Shown here: positions 1 to 7,944 of the stretch, in pieces
Position numbering within the stretch: the stretch's first letter is position 1
Layout of the letters: each line of letters starts with the position of its first letter
From: Candidatus Delongbacteria bacterium
GTDB taxonomy: Bacteria > CAIWAD01
NCBI GenBank assembly: GCA_020634015.1
Contig: JACKCN010000001.1
Location: forward strand, 851,001 to 915,000
Direction: 5' to 3'
DNA: 64,000 nucleotides
The notes under the pieces: generated by a model
Database searches by the model: none
Seen by the model: only the letters and a program-made list of their open reading frames with translations
Told to the model about the DNA's origin: nothing
Program-made: the position numbers and the translations under genes

Positions 1-2634
1 GGAAGTCTGGCGACGGATCGACTCCAGGCAGGCCCGGGTCAGCTCGCACTGGTTGTAGACCGGAATCACGATGCTCAGTCTCCCGGACACGGTGGTGCCG
101 GCCTGGAACAGCGGGCGTTCGAACCAGCCCGCTTCGTAATGCAGACGGAACAACTGCTCGAGCAGGGTGTCCTGCTCGCGATCGAGCTGGGCCGCCAGGT
201 CACCGGCCATTCCGGCAACTCCCTGAAGCGCACTCAGGTCCAGACGCGACAGTTCGCTCAAGGCGCGCTCGAGAAAGCGCATGTCGCGGCGGTCCGGGGG
301 AGACTGCGGTTCGTTGCCCGCCACCTCGTGGAACGCCCGCGCGTTGAGGGCGTGCCAGACCCGGGCAGCGGCGCCCACACGACGCTGGCGCGCGGAAAAG
401 CCACGATAGTCCATCGCATGGTCGTGATACACCTTCAGCGCCGAGTCATAGGCCAGAATCAGTCCCTGAGCCATGGCACGGCTGGCGAATTCGCCGTCCT
501 CAAAGGCCGCATAGGGAAAGTCCTCGCGGAAGCGCAGACCGCTGCGCCGCAGGAATCCCGCGTCCAGGGCCACACCGCTGGTGTAGAAGTAGGCCGCGGG
601 CAGCATGGCGCGGGCGGGCAGGCGCTCGAATGCGAACTGCATGCCGTTGCGTGAGACCAGTTTCATCACCCGGTTGAGAGCCAGATCGGGATGCCAGTCG
701 ACGCGCGCCAGCAGCGCCACGCGCTCGTCATTCCAGCCACGCCGGCTTTCCTGGAGTCGGGCCACCAGTTCCCGGTCGGGAATCATGTCATCGCCCGTGA
801 TGAAGACACAGCCCACCCCGGAACCGGACTGCAGCAGCAGGTCCAGACCGCGGTTGCGCGCGCGCGCGGGTCCACCCTGCACATCCAGGCGCAGACAGTC
901 GATCTCCAGCCAGGCCTGATACTCCTTGACCAGCGACTCGAGACTGGCAGGACTGCCATCGTCCACCACCAGGATCCGGAACGAGCGCGAACCGGCGCTC
1001 TGCTGGCGATAGCCCTCGAGCACTCGGCGCAGGGAGTCGGGACGGTCGTGGGCCGTGATCAGGATCGCCAGGCTGCCCCTGACACGGATCACACGGCTGC
1101 CGAAACGCCAGGGCAGCGGGCAGGAGTCGGGGGCTTCCAGCAGATCGTTCAGGGAGGGCGGGGTGGCACGTTCACCGGCGAACCAGCCCAGCAGCCCGCG
1201 CAGCAATTCATCCTTCGAGAGCTGCACCATGTCCACCGGCCCGGCAAGGCGCTGGGGACGGCCATACTCGACTTCTTCCACCCAGGGGAAGGGTGTCGGC
1301 GCTTTGAAATAGAGGTGCCAGGCATAGTGGCGCGCACGCCGGCGAGTCTCCGCCTGCGGCAGAGGATTCTGCAGGCAGTCCTGAATGCTTTCCTCGAAGG
1401 CCGCCGCGCTCACGGGTTCCCTGGTGAATCCGCGTCCCGCGTAGTGCACGTCTCCACAGACCAGTACCGTGCGCCCCACACAGGCCAGCTCGAGCCCCAG
1501 TGTGGTACAGAAGACCAGATTCAGGTCGGCGGACTGGGCCAGATCCCAGGAGCTGGTCGGATCGTCCGCATCGATCACCTCCAGATTGGAGGGCGGCATG
1601 CGGGTGGCCACCCAGTCGGCCGTGCGATCGGCCGTGGGGTCGTACTGCAGGCTGGCTTCACCGGGATGCACGCGCAGCACCACATCCCACTGGGGATGGC
1701 TGCGGGCCAGTTCGATCACCGCGACCAACCAGTCACGGTAGCTGCCGAACACGGTGGGGCGACTGCAGATGCTCGAATCCCAGCTCACATTGCTGAACAC
1801 GGCGATCCGCGTGCGAGTCTCGCCCGCGCGAGTGCCGGCGCGTCGTCCCGGCCCCGCGGATCCGGTGCCGAAACGGGCGTTGGAATCGCGGTTGCTGCGG
1901 CGACCATCCAGGTAGGAATCCAGCAGGGCCGCCTGTGCCGACTCCAGCTCGGGCGCGTCGTCCGCGGGCAGCAGATGGCCGATTTCCATGTGACACGAAG
2001 GACCCGCATCGGAGAACATCAGGGTATTGCGCACGTGACCCCGTTCGTAGTTGATCACGCGCAGGCCCAGGCCCCGGGCCACTTCGCTCAGAGTGCGCTC
2101 GGTGCCGAAAAGCCCGTTGAGCACGACCAGGCACTCCACACCTTCCCGGTGCACGATGCCCGGGAAGCGCTGCTCGACCTTGAGGATGGTCCGGGCGTGC
2201 TGGCGCAGCACGTCCCCGGACATGATCTCGCGCACCGGCTGGCCGGATTTTCCCCAGCGCTTGATCGAGGGAGTCAGCAGTTCTTCAAGGCTGAATCCGG
2301 CCACACCCAGACGCAGGATCCGCTCGTCATCCAGCCCGTTCAGGCGCGCATCAAGTTCGGCGTCCTGTTGGACACTGCCGCGCAGTGACACTTCGCGGAA
2401 ACCGGCACGGGCATGCACTCCCTGCTGGAAGCGGGCGCAGTCCTGGCAGAAGGCCCGATGGGAGCCGTGGTTGGCCAGAGTGGTGTGATCCACGCACTCG
2501 CAGGCTTCCAGACTTCCCGGCTCGCAGCCCAGAAAGAGCACCTGGTGCCCGGCGGCCCTCAGGGCCTCGGCCATCAGGTGCTCCCACTCGTGATGAATGG
2601 GCCAGTTCTTGATTCCGGCAAAGAGGAAGTTCAC
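1..2634 (-). CDS. Multidomain surface-polysaccharide glycosyltransferase (capsule-type GT plus two GT2 domains), 3' end outside window
   Basis: Open frame from a GTG at 2634 to the window edge (878 residues seen, no stop). The N-terminal ~500 residues look like a capsule-synthesis (KpsS-type) GT-B domain, with the signature CTTLGLELACVG...GDVHYAGRGFT at about residues 373-405. A GT2 domain starts near residue 521 (LAILITAHDRP, VVDDGS) with a GDD near 610 and FEDGEF later. A second GT2 domain begins near 853 (LSIVIPVYNQ) and is cut. The GTG overlaps the preceding stop as GTGA, so translation is probably coupled to the DegT-like gene. It probably assembles an exopolysaccharide, capsule or protein glycan; the acceptor and sugars cannot be told. 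Confidence 0.85.
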   Translation of the reverse strand, partial: MNFLFAGIKNWPIHHEWEHLMAEALRAAGHQVLFLGCEPGSLEACECVDHTTLANHGSHRAFCQDCARFQQGVHARAGFREVSLRGSVQQDAELDARLNGLDDERILRLGVAGFSLEELLTPSIKRWGKSGQPVREIMSGDVLRQHARTILKVEQRFPGIVHREGVECLVVLNGLFGTERTLSEVARGLGLRVINYERGHVRNTLMFSDAGPSCHMEIGHLLPADDAPELESAQAALLDSYLDGRRSNRDSNARFGTGSAGPGRRAGTRAGETRTRIAVFSNVSWDSSICSRPTVFGSYRDWLVAVIELARSHPQWDVVLRVHPGEASLQYDPTADRTADWVATRMPPSNLEVIDADDPTSSWDLAQSADLNLVFCTTLGLELACVGRTVLVCGDVHYAGRGFTREPVSAAAFEESIQDCLQNPLPQAETRRRARHYAWHLYFKAPTPFPWVEEVEYGRPQRLAGPVDMVQLSKDELLRGLLGWFAGERATPPSLNDLLEAPDSCPLPWRFGSRVIRVRGSLAILITAHDRPDSLRRVLEGYRQQSAGSRSFRILVVDDGSPASLESLVKEYQAWLEIDCLRLDVQGGPARARNRGLDLLLQSGSGVGCVFITGDDMIPDRELVARLQESRRGWNDERVALLARVDWHPDLALNRVMKLVSRNGMQFAFERLPARAMLPAAYFYTSGVALDAGFLRRSGLRFREDFPYAAFEDGEFASRAMAQGLILAYDSALKVYHDHAMDYRGFSARQRRVGAAARVWHALNARAFHEVAGNEPQSPPDRRDMRFLERALSELSRLDLSALQGVAGMAGDLAAQLDREQDTLLEQLFRLHYEAGWFERPLFQAGTTVSGRLSIVIPVYNQCELTRACLESIRRQTS

Positions 2635-3746
2635 AGCGGGCTCCTTCCGCCTGACTCCACCAGGGAGCGGCTTTCATGGACGGACAGGTGGGGGGCACGG
2701 GCCACGGGACGTACCGGACGCGCCACCAGGGTTTCCTGCCAGGCGCGCTCGGCCACGGGTGCACTGCCGCTGAGGAAACCGGCGTACAGTTCCTGGCGAT
2801 GCAGGGGCAACGGCAGGCGTTCGCCGGTCCAGCCTGCGGGAAACAGGTTTTCCAGACAGGCCGCGAAACTGGATCCTTCGGGAATGCGCCAGGCCCGCCG
2901 GGCATGATGCGCGAACACGGCGGGTCCGAAAGGCAGCAGTGTCGTGGGCAGACCGTGGCTCTGGCTCTGAGTGGAATGTTCGCTTTCGATGCGCTCCAGC
3001 CGCGCGTTGCCCAGAGCGGCCAGCAAGGCCGGCATGCGATACTGGAAGCCGAAGTCACTGGGCCCCTGATCACCGACCGAGCGGCAAAGTCCGGCCCACC
3101 AGCGGGCACTCTGGATCACGGAGGCGTGCGGACTGAGCAGCGCTCCTCCGCCACCCAGGCCCGGTTCGTGGTGACTGAAATCCAGCACGCGGGCATCGGC
3201 GGCCGAGGATGCCAGCTCCGCGTCCCGCAGGCTTTCGGGCAACTCGATCAGCGCTAGTCCATGCCGGTGGCAGAGCTCGAGCACATCACGGCGCCGGGGA
3301 CGCAGACCCCCAATGTGCGGCAGCACCACGGCGGCCACACGCCGACCGCTTTCCCGTTCGAACCAGGCACTTCCGCGCCTGAGGCACTGGGCATCGAGGA
3401 AGGTGGCCAGGGCTATGGGGTCCAGCGACAACCCGGTCGGCTCCACATCCAGCAGCAGGGGGCGGATTCCCAGATGGATCACGGGATTGACGAAACGGAT
3501 CTCGCAGAGGGTGGACAGCACCACGCACTCGCCCGCCTTGATCTCGAGTCCGGTCAGGGCCAGCTGCATCGCAGCGGATGCACTGGTGGTGGCCAGGCCC
3601 GGTTGCTCCAGTCCCGCCAAGGAGGCCAGCCGCATCTCGAATTCGGCGATCTGGGGACTGTCTTCAGCCAGTCCGCTCCCTGACAGACAGGCAGCCAGCG
3701 CTTGCAGTTCAGGCCCGGGCATTGCCGGTCCCTTCGCGTCGGTCAT
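2631..3746 (-). CDS. DegT/DnrJ/EryC1/StrS-like protein, PLP lysine apparently replaced
   Basis: About 371 residues with the fold pattern of sugar aminotransferases: TTSASAAMQLAL near the N-terminus, a central VVLPHIGGLRPRRRDVLEL, and FSHHEPGLGGGGALLS where the family has SFHPxKNxTTGEGG. Aligned by eye from the GGA end, the PLP-binding lysine position carries histidine, as in the GDP-4-keto-6-deoxymannose 3-dehydratase (ColD) type. The chosen ATG at 3746 has a GGGAG ribosome site 8 nt upstream; it overlaps the NeuB-like gene by 38 nt. An ATG at 3722 is possible. Likely a nucleotide-sugar modifying enzyme or a pseudoenzyme of the glycan cassette. Confidence 0.72.
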   Translation of the reverse strand: MTDAKGPAMPGPELQALAACLSGSGLAEDSPQIAEFEMRLASLAGLEQPGLATTSASAAMQLALTGLEIKAGECVVLSTLCEIRFVNPVIHLGIRPLLLDVEPTGLSLDPIALATFLDAQCLRRGSAWFERESGRRVAAVVLPHIGGLRPRRRDVLELCHRHGLALIELPESLRDAELASSAADARVLDFSHHEPGLGGGGALLSPHASVIQSARWWAGLCRSVGDQGPSDFGFQYRMPALLAALGNARLERIESEHSTQSQSHGLPTTLLPFGPAVFAHHARRAWRIPEGSSFAACLENLFPAGWTGERLPLPLHRQELYAGFLSGSAPVAERAWQETLVARPVRPVARAPHLSVHESRSLVESGGRSPL

Positions 3747-4608
3747 CGGATTGCTCCCACCAATGTGATCCAACCGGGCGCAAGGCCGGGATGGAATGAA
3801 TCGTGGCTGGTTTCCTGCGCAGGGTCGCCACGTAGGAGGACAGCATGGTGCGGTCCAGACCCCAGTGATGACAGGGGCCGGGTGCCGCGCGGTCCAGAGT
3901 GATGTGCACACTGATCGCCTGAGCGCCCGCGTGGGTCGCAGCCAGTGCGCAGGCCAGAGATCCCGTGTGGTCGCAGAAACCGCAACGCTCGAACCAGCGC
4001 TCCAGCATGCTCACACGATCGGGGGACGCGCTGCCTTCGTCCAGGGGAGCCGGCAGGGCACCGTGCATGACCAGGGTGCGTCCGGCATGGGCACCAAGAT
4101 GCTGCCGGAGCTGGTCCAGATCGCCCGTGTCCGCTTCGCCCAGTTGCACCACCAGGGGAATCCGGGTCTCCAGCGCCAACTCGAGCAGTGTGTCCGCCTG
4201 GCCGTTCTGGAGATCCAGAACCAGAAAGTCCGGACCCAGCTCCTGGCTGAGAACCAGTGACACCGGGTCACAGGCGTGCAGCCCGATGTCGATGCGCCGC
4301 GAGCGCGCCAGGGCAATGCAGTGCCGGATGGCCGGCGCTCCCAGTTCGCAGGCCCGCACGGTCTCGGAGTCCAGATCCAGGGCGGGCAGCGGCCCGGGCG
4401 TCGCCGACCAGGGGTCGGGCATGCAGAGCCCCGCCTGATACACGGGAAGGCAGACCGCCTGCACGCCGCAGCTGACCGCCATCTCGATCAGGGCCACCGC
4501 GCGCGCCAGACTGCCATCGTGATTCACACCCAGCTGGGCGATCACCGCAGGAATGCGCAGCGCTCCGGGCCTGCCGGAAGTGCCCATGTCACTCGTTCCC
4601 TGTGTCAC
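3709..4608 (-). CDS. Degenerate NeuB-like (N-acetylneuraminate synthase family) protein
   Basis: A 299-residue protein that follows the NeuB barrel: IAQLGVNHDGSLARAVALIE (residues ~23-42), then GVQAVCLPV, and later GFCDHTGS and SVHITLDR. The two histidines expected to bind metal (DHT, VHITLDR) remain, but the usual E of EIGxNH is Q, the K of VKFQ is C, and the central KI lysine is absent. It also lacks the C-terminal SAF domain found in full NeuB (~340-350 aa). Start ATG overlaps the upstream stop (ATGA). It may use another substrate or be non-catalytic. Position between a Maf-like and a DegT-like gene supports a role in nonulosonate-type or other surface glycan metabolism. Confidence 0.7.
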   Translation of the reverse strand: MTQGTSDMGTSGRPGALRIPAVIAQLGVNHDGSLARAVALIEMAVSCGVQAVCLPVYQAGLCMPDPWSATPGPLPALDLDSETVRACELGAPAIRHCIALARSRRIDIGLHACDPVSLVLSQELGPDFLVLDLQNGQADTLLELALETRIPLVVQLGEADTGDLDQLRQHLGAHAGRTLVMHGALPAPLDEGSASPDRVSMLERWFERCGFCDHTGSLACALAATHAGAQAISVHITLDRAAPGPCHHWGLDRTMLSSYVATLRRKPATIHSIPALRPVGSHWWEQSDDRREGTGNARA

Positions 4609-4985
4609 TCGTCGGCCTGCACCTTGGCGACGCGTTGCTTGCGGTGTGCGCGCAGCAGTGTCTTGTAGTAGCGGGGATCCAGGCGGATCGAGGGCTGGTT
4701 GGTGATGATGTCCCAGTCCTCTTCGGCCATGTCCTTGGTCACTTCGTCGAGATGCTCCAGCACGGACCCCAGATCCTTGCCGATCCAGAACTCCACATCC
4801 TGATCGATGCTGGCATCCCAGCTCTGGGTGGAGACTGCCCGCTCGAACACATCTTCGTAGCGCTCGATCGCGTAGATCTTCGCTTTGCCGTCCTTGCGCT
4901 GGCGCAGGGCGTCCACCTGGTAACCCAGGCCCAGTCCAAGCACGAACAGCGCCTTCTTTCCCTGGATGCGGTCTTTTTTCTTCAT
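4605..4985 (-). CDS. Stand-alone Maf/MptE-like N-terminal domain protein
   Basis: A 126-residue protein: basic start MKKKDRIQGKK, then ALFVLGLGLGYQVDALRQRK and a YAIERYEDVFERAV segment. This is the pattern of the N-terminal domain of motility-associated (Maf) glycosyltransferases and MptE-like proteins, but the large catalytic domain is missing. AGGTGGAG lies just before the ATG at 4985; an in-frame start 30 codons upstream has poor coding quality. The stop overlaps the NeuB-like start by 4 nt. Probably a regulatory or docking piece of a glycosylation system; a truncated remnant is possible. Confidence 0.65.
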   Translation of the reverse strand: MKKKDRIQGKKALFVLGLGLGYQVDALRQRKDGKAKIYAIERYEDVFERAVSTQSWDASIDQDVEFWIGKDLGSVLEHLDEVTKDMAEEDWDIITNQPSIRLDPRYYKTLLRAHRKQRVAKVQADE

Positions 4986-5209
4986 GACTCCACCTGTTTG
5001 GAAATGCCTCGTCTCACTCGGGGTTGGCAATTCCGGTGCCAAGTCAGGAATTGGCCCCAACTGTTTGAATTTCAAGAGCTTGAAACTTCTGAAGTTCAGG
5101 AGCCCGCAGCTTCCGAAATGAGGAAGGAATTGCCCTGCTGGGCAGAAATTCCCCCGTCAGGAGCCTTGGCTGCACGGCGAAATTCCGGGCAGAAAACAGG
5201 TGCGGGAAG

Positions 5210-5860
5210 TCAGAGGGACGGGGGATGATCCCTGAGGAAGGCGGCCCAGTCGGCGGGCGCATTCAGATTGAGGAAGGGCAGGTCGGAGTCGGTTTCGATG
5301 GTATGTCGCACATCAACACGCCTGGCGATGGCCCGGTCCAGACGTTGTCCGGGCTCGAGTGGGTCCAGGCGGGCCAGACCTGCCGCAAGGCCGGGACCGA
5401 TGCGCAGCGGATGCCCGCGTCTGCCCCGGCGCGTGGGTTGCACACTGTCCAGTTCCCCGAGGGGATGAACGAGCAAGGAGCGCAGCAGTCCGGAATCCGG
5501 AAGTGGTACATCCACCGGCTGGATCAGCACCGAACAGGACGGGGCGCCCTTCAACGCCTCAAGGGCGACAAGCAGACTGCCGAGGGGACCTGATTCCGGG
5601 TACGGATTGAGGTGGAGAGTGAGGGTCAGTCCGTGATGCGGTTGCCATTCTCCCACGGTGGGCAGAGCGGGCGCGTGTGCGGCGGGGATCTCGCTCAGGA
5701 CCACCAGGGCACGGTGGCCACCGGCGGCGGCGAACCATTGCAGCTGCTGTTCAAGCCAGGTATGTGCGCCAAAGGGCAGAAAGGCCTTGGCCTGCCCCAT
5801 TCGCTGGCTGCGGCCGGCCGCCAGCAGAACCAGCAGGGGCAAGGGCTCACTCTCCGGCAT
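5210..5860 (-). CDS. mocA: MobA/MocA-like molybdenum cofactor nucleotidyltransferase
   Basis: A 216-residue NTP-transferase with the expected LLAAGRSQRMGQAKAFLPFG signature at residues ~9-28, a QPVDVP metal-site stretch near the middle and a RRGHPLRIGPGL region (MocA RGHP motif). MocA transfers CMP to molybdopterin to give the cytosine dinucleotide used by xanthine dehydrogenase-family enzymes. It overlaps the end of xdhC by 14 nt and is the last gene of the molybdenum hydroxylase operon, which fits cofactor maturation. Whether CTP or GTP is used cannot be proved from sequence; context favours CTP. Confidence 0.87.
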   Translation of the reverse strand: MPESEPLPLLVLLAAGRSQRMGQAKAFLPFGAHTWLEQQLQWFAAAGGHRALVVLSEIPAAHAPALPTVGEWQPHHGLTLTLHLNPYPESGPLGSLLVALEALKGAPSCSVLIQPVDVPLPDSGLLRSLLVHPLGELDSVQPTRRGRRGHPLRIGPGLAAGLARLDPLEPGQRLDRAIARRVDVRHTIETDSDLPFLNLNAPADWAAFLRDHPPSL

Positions 5861-6611
5861 GGATGCGTTCCAGCAGGTCGGTGGCAATGCTGATCGCGAT
5901 TTCCCGCGGCAACTTGCCCAGCTTGCGGGAACCCAGCGGACAGTGAATCCCATCCACCTGAGGCTCGCTGAACCCTTCGGCCAGCAAGGAACGCCGGAAG
6001 TTGTGCCACTTGGTCTTGCTGCCCATCAATCCCAGCCAGGCAGGTGCCTGGGGCAACAGAGTGCGCAACAGGTCCAGGTCCAGCTCGTGGCTGTGGGTCA
6101 TCACGCACACGATGCTTCGCGCGGGCTGGAAGCGGGCCGAGCCAGCAAAGTCGGGACCGTGTTCCAGATGACGGATCACGCTGGCCGGCATCTCGGGGTG
6201 CTGCAGCTGGTCTTCGCGGGCATCGATGCATTCGATGCGCACTCCCGTTCCCTGCAGAACCTGGGTCAGGGCACGGGCCACATGTCCGGCACCGAAGAGG
6301 ATCAGTCGGGGACCGCTGTTGAAGATCTCGATCAGCAGGTCCACGGCACCCCCGCAGATCTGGTCGTGGGCGGGTGTCAACTCGGCGGACAGTTCCAGAT
6401 CTTCACCCGAGTGCAACTGGGTGCGCGCCTGCTCGATCGCCTGATGCTCCAGACCACCACCTCCAATGGTTCCCACAACGCGATCCGTGGTGACCATCAT
6501 GCGGGCCCCGCGCTCGCGGGGGGCGGAACCCCGGACCCGGATCACGGACACCAGGGCGAAGGCCTCGCCGCTTGCATGCAGGGTCGCCAGCTCGTTGATC
6601 CAGTCGGACAT
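5847..6611 (-). CDS. xdhC: XdhC-family molybdenum cofactor insertion/sulfuration factor
   Basis: 254 residues with the XdhC/CoxI N-terminal domain (ALVSVIRVRGSAPRERGARM, then GTIGGGGLE) and a C-terminal Rossmann-like domain (LILFGAGHVARAL, later AWLGLMGSKTK and CPLGSRKLG). XdhC proteins bind Moco, help its sulfuration and insert it into the large subunit. The ATG shares one base with the stop of the FAD subunit gene (TGATG), a coupled junction, and the product is followed by the MocA-like gene. Cytoplasmic accessory protein of the adjacent hydroxylase. Confidence 0.92.
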   Translation of the reverse strand: MSDWINELATLHASGEAFALVSVIRVRGSAPRERGARMMVTTDRVVGTIGGGGLEHQAIEQARTQLHSGEDLELSAELTPAHDQICGGAVDLLIEIFNSGPRLILFGAGHVARALTQVLQGTGVRIECIDAREDQLQHPEMPASVIRHLEHGPDFAGSARFQPARSIVCVMTHSHELDLDLLRTLLPQAPAWLGLMGSKTKWHNFRRSLLAEGFSEPQVDGIHCPLGSRKLGKLPREIAISIATDLLERIHAGE

Positions 6612-7477
6612 CAGGCAGTCCCTTTCATGGCCGTCCGCAGCGCCCGCTCCAGCAGGGCGGAGGCCACGCGTCGGCGGTAATGCTCGTTGGAGCGCAGATC
6701 GTCGATGGGATGGATCGCGCGCTGCAGGCTGTCCTGCAGACGCGGAATCAATGCGCGTTCGAACCGGGCACCGACAAGCAGTGTTTCACATTCAATCAGG
6801 CGCACGCAGGTGGGGGCAAGGGCTCCGCCGGCCAGAAATGCCTGTAGGACGATTCCGTCCTCGAGATGCAGGGCGATGGCCAGCGAGAGCTTGGCGATCG
6901 ACTGGGCTTCGCGCGTGCCGACTTTGGTGTAGCTCTCATGCCAGACTCGTGGATCACGCGCCGGCACCAGGATGGCCGCGATCAGTTCACCGGGACGCAA
7001 CGCCGTGCGCCGGTAGTCCAGAAAGAAATCAGCGAGGGGCATCTGCCGGGATCCGGATGGGCCGACAAGCTCCAACTCGGCTTCGTAACACATCAGCGCG
7101 GGTGGACTGTCGGCGGCCGGGGAAGCATTGGCCAGATTGCCTCCCAGCGTGCCCCGGTTCTGGATGGCCCAGCCTCCGGTGAGGCCCGCGGCCCTGGCGA
7201 GCATGGGAAAGGTTTCGCACAGAACCGGGTCGGCCAGGATCTGGCTGTAGGACGTGGTGGCGCCGATGCGCCAATCACCAGCGGATGTGCGTGAAATGCC
7301 TGCCAGTTCGGGGATGCGCGAGATGTCCACGCAGGGCTCGCCGTCCAGTGGCCGCAGCTGCTTCTGCACCAGCAGGTCGGTGCCACCGGCGAGGGGACGG
7401 CAGCCCGGATTGTGCTGCATCACCGCCAGCAGGTCGTCCAGAGTATCGGCCGCGACAATGCTCCAGGGGGTGCTCAT
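6611..7477 (-). CDS. Xanthine dehydrogenase-family FAD-binding subunit
   Basis: 288 residues. The FAD_binding_5 motifs are RPLAGGTDLLVQKQL near residue 28 and IQNRGTLGGNLANASPAADS near 108, followed by a CO-dehydrogenase flavoprotein C-terminal domain. It carries electrons from the 2Fe-2S subunit to FAD and then to NAD+ or another acceptor. Start ATG at 7477 overlaps the stop of the 2Fe-2S gene by 4 nt; longer upstream reading lies inside that gene. Subunit arrangement (separate Mo, Fe-S and FAD chains) is the XdhABC/CoxLMS form. Confidence 0.93.
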   Translation of the reverse strand: MSTPWSIVAADTLDDLLAVMQHNPGCRPLAGGTDLLVQKQLRPLDGEPCVDISRIPELAGISRTSAGDWRIGATTSYSQILADPVLCETFPMLARAAGLTGGWAIQNRGTLGGNLANASPAADSPPALMCYEAELELVGPSGSRQMPLADFFLDYRRTALRPGELIAAILVPARDPRVWHESYTKVGTREAQSIAKLSLAIALHLEDGIVLQAFLAGGALAPTCVRLIECETLLVGARFERALIPRLQDSLQRAIHPIDDLRSNEHYRRRVASALLERALRTAMKGTA

Positions 7478-7944
7478 GCGGACTCCTCCGCGGCCTGGAT
7501 CACGCCGTCGATGATCTTCATGTAGCCCGTGCAGCGACAGAGATTTCCCGCGAGTCCGCGGCGGACTTCCTCGCGAGTGGGGCGGGGATTCGCCCGCAGC
7601 AGTGCCAGTGCCGCGATCACCATGCCGGGAGTGCAGATTCCGCACTGTGTGGCACCCGCCTGGGCCATGGCGGCCTGCAGGCGCGCGCCGAGCGCGTCAT
7701 GTTCGACTCCTTCGATGGTCAGCACGGCGCGGTCGCGCACCTGGAGCATGGGCAGCAGACAGGCGTTGACCAGCGTGCCATCCACGAGCACGGCGCAGGC
7801 TCCGCACTCGCCCTCGCCACAGCCTTCCTTGCTGCCGGTGAGTCCCAGGTCGATGCGCAGCACGTCCAGCAGGCGCCGGAAAGGATCCCCCTTCCAGGTC
7901 TGCGGTTGGCCATTGAGCAGAAAACGGATGGGTGACTCACTCAT
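7474..7944 (-). CDS. Xanthine dehydrogenase-family 2Fe-2S subunit
   Basis: 156 residues, normal family length. It has the plant-ferredoxin type cluster GCGEGECGACAVLVDG near residue 43 and the helical-domain cluster CGICTPGM ... NLCRCTGY that ligates the second 2Fe-2S centre. It passes electrons from the molybdenum site to the FAD subunit. ATG at 7944 overlaps the large-subunit gene by 8 nt and its stop overlaps the FAD gene by 4 nt, so all three subunits are probably translated together. Confidence 0.95.
   Translation of the reverse strand: MSESPIRFLLNGQPQTWKGDPFRRLLDVLRIDLGLTGSKEGCGEGECGACAVLVDGTLVNACLLPMLQVRDRAVLTIEGVEHDALGARLQAAMAQAGATQCGICTPGMVIAALALLRANPRPTREEVRRGLAGNLCRCTGYMKIIDGVIQAAEESA

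Noticed and set aside
691..2388. 565-codon open frame on the plus strand
   Set aside because: Antisense to the glycosyltransferase, whose minus-strand frame has clear family motifs; the plus-strand product has no recognisable domain and a composition typical of a GC-rich shadow frame.
4986..5209. Terminator after the MocA-like gene
   Set aside because: TGCCCAGCAGGGCA forms a short stem but is not followed by a T run; other short inverted repeats here (AACTTCTGAAGTT) are too small to call.
5658..6680. 340-codon plus-strand frame
   Set aside because: Antisense to the XdhC and MocA-like genes, which have full motif sets.
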